DNA from: Bacteroidales bacterium
Lineage (GTDB): Bacteria; Bacteroidota; Bacteroidia; Bacteroidales; UBA4417
NCBI GenBank assembly: GCA_016707705.1
Contig: JADJHD010000036.1
Location: 1 to 22,678, forward strand
Length of the DNA: 22,678 nt
Reading direction: 5' to 3'
Each line of letters starts with the position of its first letter. Within the stretch, counting starts at the first letter, position 1. Under the pieces are notes generated by a model that had not been told where the DNA came from, did not search any database, and saw only the letters and a list, made by a program, of their open reading frames with translations. This document shows, one piece after another, positions 16,278-22,678 of this stretch. The position numbers were made by a program, and so were the translations under genes.

Positions 16278-18251
16278 TTAAATTGTTTGGAATCCAATAC
16301 TTTTCAAATAGTTGTAAGTTGGGTCATAAAACTCCTTTTTACGAGTATTGTCTTCTGTATTACCCTCAGGAATAACAATTACCATTCCTTGTCGTGCTCT
16401 CGTTAGTAATACTCGATATGCGTTTAGAAGATATTTTTTTCGTTCAGGAGCATTAATATTTTGCCACTTATTGCCTCTGAAAGAGTAGGTTTGCCAACCT
16501 TTTTGGGAATATCGTAAATCACCATCCCATACAACACAACTCCAATCCAACTCCAAGCCTTGAATATGAAATTCAGTTGCGACATCTTCTAAGTAGAATG
16601 ATGAACGAACATCATCTTTCCCATCTAAAAACCAATTTACATGATTCATAGGAGTCTTGACATCAATAGCAAATGGTTTTAATCTTAAAGCTTGAGAAGA
16701 AACTACCATTCCATAGCGCTCACTACCTCTTGCTTTTTCTTTCAACCATTGTTTTGCTTTAGCTAAATCACGAGTTAATATGATTGGATATTTCCCCTTG
16801 ATATTTAGGAAGTCATCAATTGCATTTTCAATATCACGTTCCAGTATATTCTTTACTAATGATGACAATCTCTCGGCTCTAAATGAACGCAATGAAACAG
16901 ACAAATGTAAGTTTTCATCAAAAGTGATTCTGTTAAGTATTTTCAATTTTTCAATAGCCTCAAATGCAAGATATTCCGAGTTTGTGAGATTTGGTGAAAT
17001 ATAAATCTTCCAATCAGGAAAAGTTGTTTTCATTGCTTCTAACCATAAGGAAATTCCAGCTTCACCGGTATTTATCTCTTGACCACCACCTACCAAACAA
17101 ATAACAACAGCCCAATCTTTGTGCCTGTTCAAACAAGAAATTAGAAATTCAGGTTCTGAATATTCAAAATCAGGAATACCTTTTTTCTGTTTCATAAACT
17201 TAACTGTTTGATCCTTATTCCATGCACGCTGTGCTTCATCAAAAATGGCAACATGGTCATAAGGAGGCTCTGGATTTTTCAAGTATTCATCTCGATAATG
17301 GTGGATAATTTGAATAAATGTTTTTACAGCCTGATGAGCTGCTTTTTTGGTTATTTTGTTTCCTTTTACTTTCTCTCTCGAAACTTTATCCCTTGCTAAT
17401 GCTTCTTGCAGAATGTCGACAAGTGGTCTATTTCCAGACAAATAAACACTAGCGTTTCCATTCTTGTTGTCAAGATGTGATGTGGCAACGTTCAATCCAA
17501 CAAGGGTCTTCCCTGCACCAGGTACACCCGTGACGAAACAAATAATCTTCTTATTATCATTTTTAGCTATTTCAATGATTTCTGAAATTGCTTTTGTTGT
17601 AATTGTCAGATTTCTTGCTGTGGCATCTCTACGAGTGATATTTTCAACGCTATGAGTAGTATAAAGAGATACTGCTGCTTCAATAATTGTAGGGGTTGGC
17701 ATATAACCACCATTAACATATTCTGCAACATTGATCTGTGGCTCATTATAAAAGAACTGCAGAGCAATTTGAATTACATCTCTTATTTCACTTTTACCTA
17801 TTCTAACAGGTAATGTTAAATTATCGTTGTGAGAAGTGAGAAGTATTTCAGTAAAAGATTTTTTTGCTTCAGTTGCAATCAGAACGGGTACAATAACGAC
17901 ATCGTGGCTTGTTTTGTGGAAGTTTTTCAAGTCCAGAGCGTAATCCCACACCTGTTCAATATTTTCATTAAAGAAATGATATTCCCCTACTTTAAATTCT
18001 AGTACAAATACCACATTTTTGATTATAACTAAAGTATCAACTCGTTTCCCCATTCTAGGTATGGATACTTCAAAGAAGACTTCTCCATCATAACCTTGCA
18101 AAGCAATTTTTAAAATAGGAATCTGTTGTTCCCATGATTTGTTTTGCAGGAATGAAGAATCAAACTCATTGGAACGAGTTATAGCACCGATTATTTCGTC
18201 GGTGCTTTTTTGCATAAATTCTTTTATTGTATTACGGTAATAGTAATTCAT
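16278..18251 (-). CDS. PD-(D/E)XK nuclease-like domain fused to a DUF2075 helicase
   Basis: The 657-residue protein has an N-terminal PD-(D/E)XK-like core: GKRVDTLVI, then VFVLEFKVGE, placing Asp72, Glu85 and Lys87 in the D...ExK arrangement, with Glu57 nearby. A DUF2075 P-loop helicase domain follows, with Walker A TGVPGAGKT at 241-249, Walker B IFDEAQRAW at 336-344 and a superfamily-1 motif VI-like YRVLLTRARQG near the C-terminus. DUF2075 proteins are related to superfamily-1 helicases and often sit in defence neighbourhoods; a fused nuclease suggests cleavage of foreign or damaged DNA or RNA. The substrate is not evident. The gene is alone on the minus strand, with the 324-bp gap 15954-16277 downstream and a 606-bp gap upstream. 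It has no visible strong ribosome site, as is usual in this phylum. Confidence 0.85.
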   Translation of the reverse strand: MNYYYRNTIKEFMQKSTDEIIGAITRSNEFDSSFLQNKSWEQQIPILKIALQGYDGEVFFEVSIPRMGKRVDTLVIIKNVVFVLEFKVGEYHFFNENIEQVWDYALDLKNFHKTSHDVVIVPVLIATEAKKSFTEILLTSHNDNLTLPVRIGKSEIRDVIQIALQFFYNEPQINVAEYVNGGYMPTPTIIEAAVSLYTTHSVENITRRDATARNLTITTKAISEIIEIAKNDNKKIICFVTGVPGAGKTLVGLNVATSHLDNKNGNASVYLSGNRPLVDILQEALARDKVSREKVKGNKITKKAAHQAVKTFIQIIHHYRDEYLKNPEPPYDHVAIFDEAQRAWNKDQTVKFMKQKKGIPDFEYSEPEFLISCLNRHKDWAVVICLVGGGQEINTGEAGISLWLEAMKTTFPDWKIYISPNLTNSEYLAFEAIEKLKILNRITFDENLHLSVSLRSFRAERLSSLVKNILERDIENAIDDFLNIKGKYPIILTRDLAKAKQWLKEKARGSERYGMVVSSQALRLKPFAIDVKTPMNHVNWFLDGKDDVRSSFYLEDVATEFHIQGLELDWSCVVWDGDLRYSQKGWQTYSFRGNKWQNINAPERKKYLLNAYRVLLTRARQGMVIVIPEGNTEDNTRKKEFYDPTYNYLKSIGFQTI

Positions 18252-18586
18252 TAAACGTTACATCTGTGCTAAAAAATAATTTAAAACAGAAAAGTGAAGA
18301 TCGGGTGCTCTATTATGGAGTATACTTGGAAAGGCAACTCAAACAAATCTTTATTGTAAAAGTATCAATTTTGGGCAAATCGCGCTGAAAATGGGCACGG
18401 AAAACCTTATGAATGGTTTTAGGTTTGTCTTTACCGAGGTTAGATTACTCATAGAATTAATCGGATTATTTAAGGAGTAAAAAGTATTTCTTTAATATTC
18501 TCCGCAACGGCGTTTATTGAATTTAAATGATGTACCAGCCATCAGTACTTCTGCTATCAAAAACCATAACATCTACCTGTTCACAA
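18252..18586. other. Non-coding stretch upstream of the DUF2075 gene
   Basis: This part of the 606-bp gap has no credible open frame or recognisable remnant on either strand. It must contain the DUF2075 gene's promoter. The best partial match is TACTTTTA on the minus strand just upstream, 7 of 8 to the Bacteroidota -7 element, without a correctly spaced -33 box. Confidence 0.4.
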
Positions 18587-18749
18587 CTATTCCACCACCA
18601 CCTTCCTCACCTCAACCTTCCCCTTATCTAAAATCTCCACCTCATAAACCCCGGGTAAACTGGTGCTGATATCAATACTGATCAGGTCAGTGGAGGTGGT
18701 AAACAATTGGAAATCACCCCGGCCATTCATATCATACAAAATAACACTC
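18587..18749 (-). pseudogene. 5'-truncated T9SS C-terminal sorting-domain remnant
   Basis: Reading the minus strand into TAG at 18589-18587, 53 codons give SVILYDMNGRG, then LISIDISTSLPGVYEVEI and LDKGKVEVRKVVVE. This is the C-terminal half of a type A T9SS sorting domain. It matches the end of the CotH-type gene at 20751 residue by residue (ITLYDINGR, LISIDIS, GIYAVEILDKGKVVRKKLVIE) and shares a 21-base identical run (18665-18685 against 20829-20849). A stop codon lies in frame just upstream of the fragment, and no passenger domain precedes it. It is the 3' relic of a secreted-protein gene or a duplicated tail, lying in direct orientation with the intact copy on the other side of the FISUMP lipoprotein gene. 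Confidence 0.8.
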
Positions 18750-18857
18750 TTAAACGCTTATTTTGAACTGTTTGGGTTTAAATGTGTTTTTAATTATACT
18801 TCGGCTGAACCGTTTTGCGAAAAGTAATACCTGGAGATTTCTCAGTATAATTCATTA

Positions 18858-20639
18858 ATGCAAACTCCTATGATCAAAAAAGTATTTTTTACCGGCTTAA
18901 TCTGCTCTTCACTCATATTTTCCTTTTGTAAAAAAGATTCTTCCAACAATACAGGGAATCAGCCATCAGTATTGGAAGTTAACAATATTCTGGATGAAGC
19001 AGAAGCAAAGTTCCTTGAATTTGCCGCCCAGACAAATGGAGATCCGGGAAAGGCGATTTATATGGCAAAAGACTGGGTTCTAACCCAGGAAACAGTCGGG
19101 GATGCATTTGTTGACGACAGCACTTATCTGAGAATTCAGATGAAATCAGGATTGAGGACTGTTTTTTATTACATTGATACATATCCTGACGGAAAGGCAA
19201 AATTCCGCGGGAGTAGCAAAGGTGGATCCGGAAATCTGGTAAAAACAGTCAAGAAAAACGGATGTTCTAACAAGATCGAGAACAAAAAAGTATTGATCTA
19301 TGTTCCTGCCTGGAATGATTTTTATGAAGATGGCGAAATAGAAAAAATTGTTAAGATTTTTACCGATGGAGGAGATTACCCGGTTACATTGCTTAGAGGC
19401 AGTGAATGCACGGTTGATATAGTTAAGACATTTGGAAATTTTGGATTCGTTATTATTGATACACATGGCCTCCCCGATGGATTCAAGATAGGGACGAATA
19501 TTTATAGTGATAAAAATGTTAAGACTGAAAAGGAAATGAAAGATCTGGTCATAGCTCAGGCCGGACAGCAGGTTTGGGATATGATTCTGAGTGAAGATCT
19601 TTGCTATATGAAGGGACATTATATTAAATCAGAGCAGCCTGGTTGGTATGAAAAGCCGAGCACTTCTTTCCCCAAAGAGCTGTTTGTAACTTCTAAATAT
19701 ATCAATTCATTACCCGAATGGAAGGAGACCATGATTTTTGGCAATATGTGTTATTCGGGTGTTAGTCATGAGAGTACCGAGAATAACAATTATTATTCCC
19801 CTTTTATTGGCAAAGCATTCATTAACAGGAAATTAATAAGCTATTTTGGATATGCTTTCGATAATAAATGGTCGGCACCTGTGAATGATCCTTTTTCTAA
19901 AATGATGGAAGATTCGTTGTCGAGGGCTTTTATAGTTGATGGTGATAGCACCGGTAATGCCTACTTACGTTCCAATAGTACTGAGTTTTATGATTTTTTG
20001 CGTACGCAGAATCCGAAATTGTGGTTTAAACAATTCAATGATAAAACTTACTGTTTCAGGACCTGCGGAGATGATTTTACTGATGCGCGCGACGGGAAAG
20101 TTTACAAGACGACTTGTATAGGTAATCAGACATGGATGGCCGAAAACCTGAATTTCAATGCTTCCGGCAGCCTTTTCTACGACAATGAATCAGCAAATGG
20201 AGCCATTTATGGACGTTTATACAGTTGGGATGTGATAATGAATGGTGAAGCATCAAGTGATAAAGTTCCGAGTGGAGTAAAGGGTATATGTCCGGAGGGA
20301 TGGCATTTGCCAAGCAATGCTGAATGGAAGATATTAATTAACAATTTAGGAGGCGAATTAAACGCCGGTGGCGCAATCAGAGATACAGTGGGCTGGAATC
20401 CTCCAAACACCGGAGCAACCAACAGTTCTGGTTTTACTGCTAAGCCCGGTGGTCTTGAAAACGGTGAAGGATTTTTTAGTGATATTGGGGAGAATGCTTA
20501 CTGGTGGACTTCAACAGCCGATGTTATTCTTCCGGGGGGGCGTAGTTATTATGTTGTAAACGGCAATCAAATTCCTTTGGTTCTGTTTTATTCTACTTTT
20601 CCAAACTTCCATCTTTCATGCCGGTGCGTGAAGGATTAG
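18858..20639 (+). CDS. Lipoprotein with a caspase-like (clan CD) domain and a C-terminal FISUMP domain
   Basis: The N-terminus is a lipoprotein signal: basic MIKK, a hydrophobic run and Cys24 followed by KKDSSN. The true start may be the second Met (18870). After an unrecognised segment, residues about 140-370 look like a clan CD cysteine-peptidase fold: a strand KVLIYVP, a strand ending VIIDTHG (His203-Gly204) and a strand ending MIFGNMCYSG (Cys298). This is the HG...CxSG dyad pattern of caspases, gingipains and CHAT peptidases. Residues about 410-593 are a FISUMP (Fibrobacter succinogenes major paralogous) domain: DGKVYKTTCIGNQTWMAENL, YGRLYSWDVI, GICPEGWHLPSNAEW, a WWTST strand and a SCRCVKD end. 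I infer a surface-anchored protease or protease-like protein with a carbohydrate- or protein-binding tail. Substrate unknown. It is a plus-strand single gene, convergent with the CotH gene. Confidence 0.8.
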   Translation: MQTPMIKKVFFTGLICSSLIFSFCKKDSSNNTGNQPSVLEVNNILDEAEAKFLEFAAQTNGDPGKAIYMAKDWVLTQETVGDAFVDDSTYLRIQMKSGLRTVFYYIDTYPDGKAKFRGSSKGGSGNLVKTVKKNGCSNKIENKKVLIYVPAWNDFYEDGEIEKIVKIFTDGGDYPVTLLRGSECTVDIVKTFGNFGFVIIDTHGLPDGFKIGTNIYSDKNVKTEKEMKDLVIAQAGQQVWDMILSEDLCYMKGHYIKSEQPGWYEKPSTSFPKELFVTSKYINSLPEWKETMIFGNMCYSGVSHESTENNNYYSPFIGKAFINRKLISYFGYAFDNKWSAPVNDPFSKMMEDSLSRAFIVDGDSTGNAYLRSNSTEFYDFLRTQNPKLWFKQFNDKTYCFRTCGDDFTDARDGKVYKTTCIGNQTWMAENLNFNASGSLFYDNESANGAIYGRLYSWDVIMNGEASSDKVPSGVKGICPEGWHLPSNAEWKILINNLGGELNAGGAIRDTVGWNPPNTGATNSSGFTAKPGGLENGEGFFSDIGENAYWWTSTADVILPGGRSYYVVNGNQIPLVLFYSTFPNFHLSCRCVKD

Positions 20640-20715
20640 AAATAACGGATCAGGAATTCCTGTCAGTAAGGTTGAAATCCAGTCGGGTGAAGTGTGTTGA
20701 GAAAGCACTCCAGCC

Positions 20716-20751
20716 AGGAAAAATAGAATCATTCTAAACGAACGAATGATT
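20716..20751 (-). terminator. Likely terminator of the CotH/T9SS gene
   Basis: On the minus strand, directly at the TAA stop, AATCATTC and GAATGATT (20727-20734 with 20744-20751) form an 8-bp stem around a 9-nt loop, followed by CTATTTTT. The stem is A+T-rich and its first base overlaps the stop codon. It could also slow plus-strand transcripts from the convergent lipoprotein gene. Confidence 0.45.
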
Positions 20752-22238
20752 TATTCAATCACCAGCTTCTTCCTCACAACCTTCCCCTTATCCAAAATCT
20801 CAACCGCATAAATCCCCGCCTTACAGGCGCTGATATCAATACTGATCAGTCCGGAGGCTTCAGTAAACTGCTGCAAAACCATACGGCCATTAATATCGTA
20901 TAGGGTAATCCTGAGATTCCCGGATTTTTGGGAGGGCTTTAGATAAAGCTGATGATGTGCGGGATTTGGGAATAGTTCAGCAGTTTCTGTGGGGAGGTTA
21001 TCCACGCTTGTGAAGCAGTCGGCCCCGCTGAGGTTATTGTCCATCCATGCCAGGCGGTCGGTGAGGATGGTTTTTAATATCGCTACGGCTGCCTGGAAAT
21101 CGTAATATCCTACAGTGGGCCAGCGCTCTAGGTTGCGGTAGGCAGCAGGCTCAATAATGGTGGCTACAGAGTCGATATAGCTGATAAACTTTTCGGTTTT
21201 CCATTCCGTGGCGCGGAGTATATACCATCTGCAGTAGGTTTGCTGTTTGAATAGAGAATCGGTATCAAAAATGCTCCACCAGTCGGGAAAGGGCCACATG
21301 GGATGGGTTACTTCCCATACCCAGTCGTTCACACAGCAGTAACCCCGGTCATAATCCCAGGGCGGGCCGATCTTTAGTTTGCCTCCATCAGTATCCTTTT
21401 CTTTGTACAAATAGGTACTTCGGCCATAGCTGTCATAATTGGTGGAGAACTCATTCACGAGCATAAAATCGATAAAAGTGGATTCGTCAATCCATTTTCT
21501 GTACCCGTTGATAGGGTCGGCATAGTCAGGCTGATGCAGGCTGAGCTCAAAATTGTCGACAAACTCCTTGATATAGGCTGCCTGCTGAGGCATGATATCC
21601 ACTGCTTTCGGATAGACATACTTAAACTGAACCGGGAGCTGGCTGGTGCCATAGTTGATCGGAAGGTACTGCGAATCCCAGGCTCCGGGATCCCCGTTAT
21701 GGTTCATTTCAATAATATAACCGCCCGTCAGCTCAATGCCGGTGGTGTCTTCAGGTTTCAACTTTGCTATATCCACCCGGTTTTCTCCACGCTTCACTTT
21801 CTCGGTGAGGTTGTACAGTCCCTGGTATTCCCCGTCCAGGAACAGCTCGCAAAAGCGGGTATTGGGGGCATAAATCCCCATTTTGCGGGCAAATTCATAG
21901 GTCAGGGGATTAAACATAAGCGTTGGATCAGTAGGCTCTGACTTGAAAATCCAGTCGTTTTCCGCCGGCATGCCCATCAGGGAAGTGTCAATTTCGAGTC
22001 CGAAAAAATTAACCAGGTCGATGTCGTAGTTCTTTTTGGGACTGCCAACGCTGGAAAATCCCTGGAGTTCAACCATGATATTGCCTGTATATTCGTAAAC
22101 AGTATCGGAGGGTTGATTAGGTTGTCCGTCGGGATGGTTAATAATTTGCAGGATAGCCGGCACTTTGGGTTCATTGGGGATGAAATTGCCATTGGTCATA
22201 ATTTTCGCAATGGGCAGCACGGTTCCTGAAAAGGTGAA
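20751..22238 (-). CDS. CotH-type domain with T9SS sorting tail (C-terminal part of a secreted protein)
   Basis: This is the downstream part of a gene whose 5' part is at 22238-22678, joined across a probable one-base deletion. It begins, after the junction, with FSGTVLPIAKIMTNGNFIPNEPKVPA, the usual entry of secreted CotH proteins. The CotH kinase-like domain follows, with YNLTEKVKRGENRVDI, GGYIIEMNHNGD, FMLVNEFSTNYD and GPPWDYDRGY, the last carrying the conserved DxD-like metal site. The end is a type A T9SS sorting domain (AELFPNPAHHQLYL, ITLYDINGR, KVVRKKLVIE), so the protein is exported across the outer membrane and attached to, or released from, the surface. Spore-coat CotH is an atypical protein kinase; whether these surface homologues phosphorylate anything is not known from sequence. 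The hairpin at the stop suggests it ends its transcript. Confidence 0.85.
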   Translation of the reverse strand, partial: FTFSGTVLPIAKIMTNGNFIPNEPKVPAILQIINHPDGQPNQPSDTVYEYTGNIMVELQGFSSVGSPKKNYDIDLVNFFGLEIDTSLMGMPAENDWIFKSEPTDPTLMFNPLTYEFARKMGIYAPNTRFCELFLDGEYQGLYNLTEKVKRGENRVDIAKLKPEDTTGIELTGGYIIEMNHNGDPGAWDSQYLPINYGTSQLPVQFKYVYPKAVDIMPQQAAYIKEFVDNFELSLHQPDYADPINGYRKWIDESTFIDFMLVNEFSTNYDSYGRSTYLYKEKDTDGGKLKIGPPWDYDRGYCCVNDWVWEVTHPMWPFPDWWSIFDTDSLFKQQTYCRWYILRATEWKTEKFISYIDSVATIIEPAAYRNLERWPTVGYYDFQAAVAILKTILTDRLAWMDNNLSGADCFTSVDNLPTETAELFPNPAHHQLYLKPSQKSGNLRITLYDINGRMVLQQFTEASGLISIDISACKAGIYAVEILDKGKVVRKKLVIE

Positions 22239-22678
22239 GGGTCCGGAGCATTGATGCCAAAAGAGATGCTCCAGTTATGCATAAAGCCCTGATCGGCCCA
22301 GGGGTAAGTATCGTGCAGTACAATTTTCCAGGTACCATTCGGGTTTTGTCCGTTATTTACTGTGCCCATATAGCCCATTGGCTTAAAAGTGCCGGTGAAT
22401 GGGGCTCCGTAATTAAAAATATAATCCGGGGCATCATCACGTAATACGGTTCCGGTAAAGTTATCACCATCACCGCCTACTCCCGAAAAAAGCAGGAAGG
22501 AAGTTCCATCCGGAGCCAGCACCCTTGCTTCCATATCACTGTCATAGGGATGGGCCATATTCAGAGTAACCTGCACCAATCCGAAGTTGGTATCAATAAC
22601 CGCTGGCAGACCATATACCTCCACCGGGAATGAAATACAGCTTCCGTCATCGGGGATGGCTTGATTAACGGGACCGAG
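22238..22678 (-). CDS. Proprotein-convertase P-domain (N-terminal part of the CotH protein, partial)
   Basis: An open frame entering from the right edge reads LGPVNQAIPDDGSCISFPVEVYGL, then a P-domain jelly roll: LVQVTLNMAHPYDSDMEARVLAPDGT, FLLFSGVGG, DNFTGTVLRDDAP, PFTGTFKP, GTWKIVLHDTYPWADQGFMHNWSISFG. P-domains (P_proprotein) are calcium-stabilised modules common on secreted Bacteroidota proteins. The frame runs on to 22196 with 14 codons of non-homologous sequence. Reading one extra C at 22239-22241 (CCCC instead of CCC) joins it as APDPFTFSGTVLPI to the CotH part. There is no reason to expect two genes here. The true N-terminus and signal peptide lie outside the window; the GTG near 22624 is not the start. 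Confidence 0.8.

Noticed and set aside
19146..19619. 157-codon minus-strand open frame inside the lipoprotein gene
   Set aside because: Antisense shadow of the caspase-like domain; no start context and no domain.
1..22678. Integrase, transposase, IS ends, tRNA attachment site, CRISPR array or plasmid origin marking a mobile island
   Set aside because: I looked for recombinase motifs in the translated frames, terminal inverted repeats, tRNA-like cloverleafs and regular direct repeats, and found none that I can support.

Overview
The window looks like a chromosomal segment of a Bacteroidota bacterium, probably environmental and unnamed. The basis is a type IX secretion (T9SS) C-terminal sorting tail at the right end and a second, broken copy of it; a Bacteroidota-type lipoprotein with a FISUMP domain; 22-residue leucine-rich repeats with the usual capping end; and mostly A+T-rich sequence with weak Shine-Dalgarno signals. 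I see no rRNA, tRNA, CRISPR array, transposase or reverse transcriptase.

Left two thirds (1-14592), all on the minus strand: a defence or conflict island. In transcription order it holds (a) a TIR-NACHT-LRR protein shaped like a plant or animal NLR; (b) a protein with a catalytically altered PfkB/ribokinase-like domain, an AAA+ ATPase and a C-terminal RyR domain; (c) a SLOG nucleotide-sensor domain fused to four membrane helices (SLATT-like); (d) a TIR domain fused to a formylglycine-generating-enzyme (FGE/SUMF1) fold without the catalytic cysteines; (e) a decayed DUF4062-type N-terminus hidden in the 330-bp gap; (f) a TIR-NB-ARC-TPR protein with a one-base frameshift; (g) a Sel1-repeat gene broken by one nonsense codon; and (h) the start of an unrecognised gene leaving the window. 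Genes a to d are closely spaced and could be one operon. They combine nucleotide-sensing or NAD-hydrolysing modules (TIR, SLOG, RyR) with ATPase switches and a membrane effector. I find this the best candidate here for an undescribed system. Genes f to h are visibly richer in G+C (35 of 60 bases at 3061-3120 against 21 of 60 at 13081-13140) and may have a different origin.

Middle (14593-18857): a plus-strand acyltransferase-3 membrane protein with a good terminator, a small winged-helix-like remnant, a minus-strand PD-(D/E)XK nuclease plus DUF2075 helicase fusion that may also be defence-related, and a 606-bp gap containing a 5'-truncated T9SS tail.

Right end (18858-22678): a plus-strand lipoprotein with a caspase-like His/Cys dyad and a C-terminal FISUMP domain, then a minus-strand secreted CotH-type protein (P-domain, CotH domain, T9SS tail) that is frameshifted and runs off the window.

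Three genes carry single-base indels and one a nonsense substitution. The indels sit at short homopolymers or repeats, so assembly or read error must be excluded before calling these genes dead.
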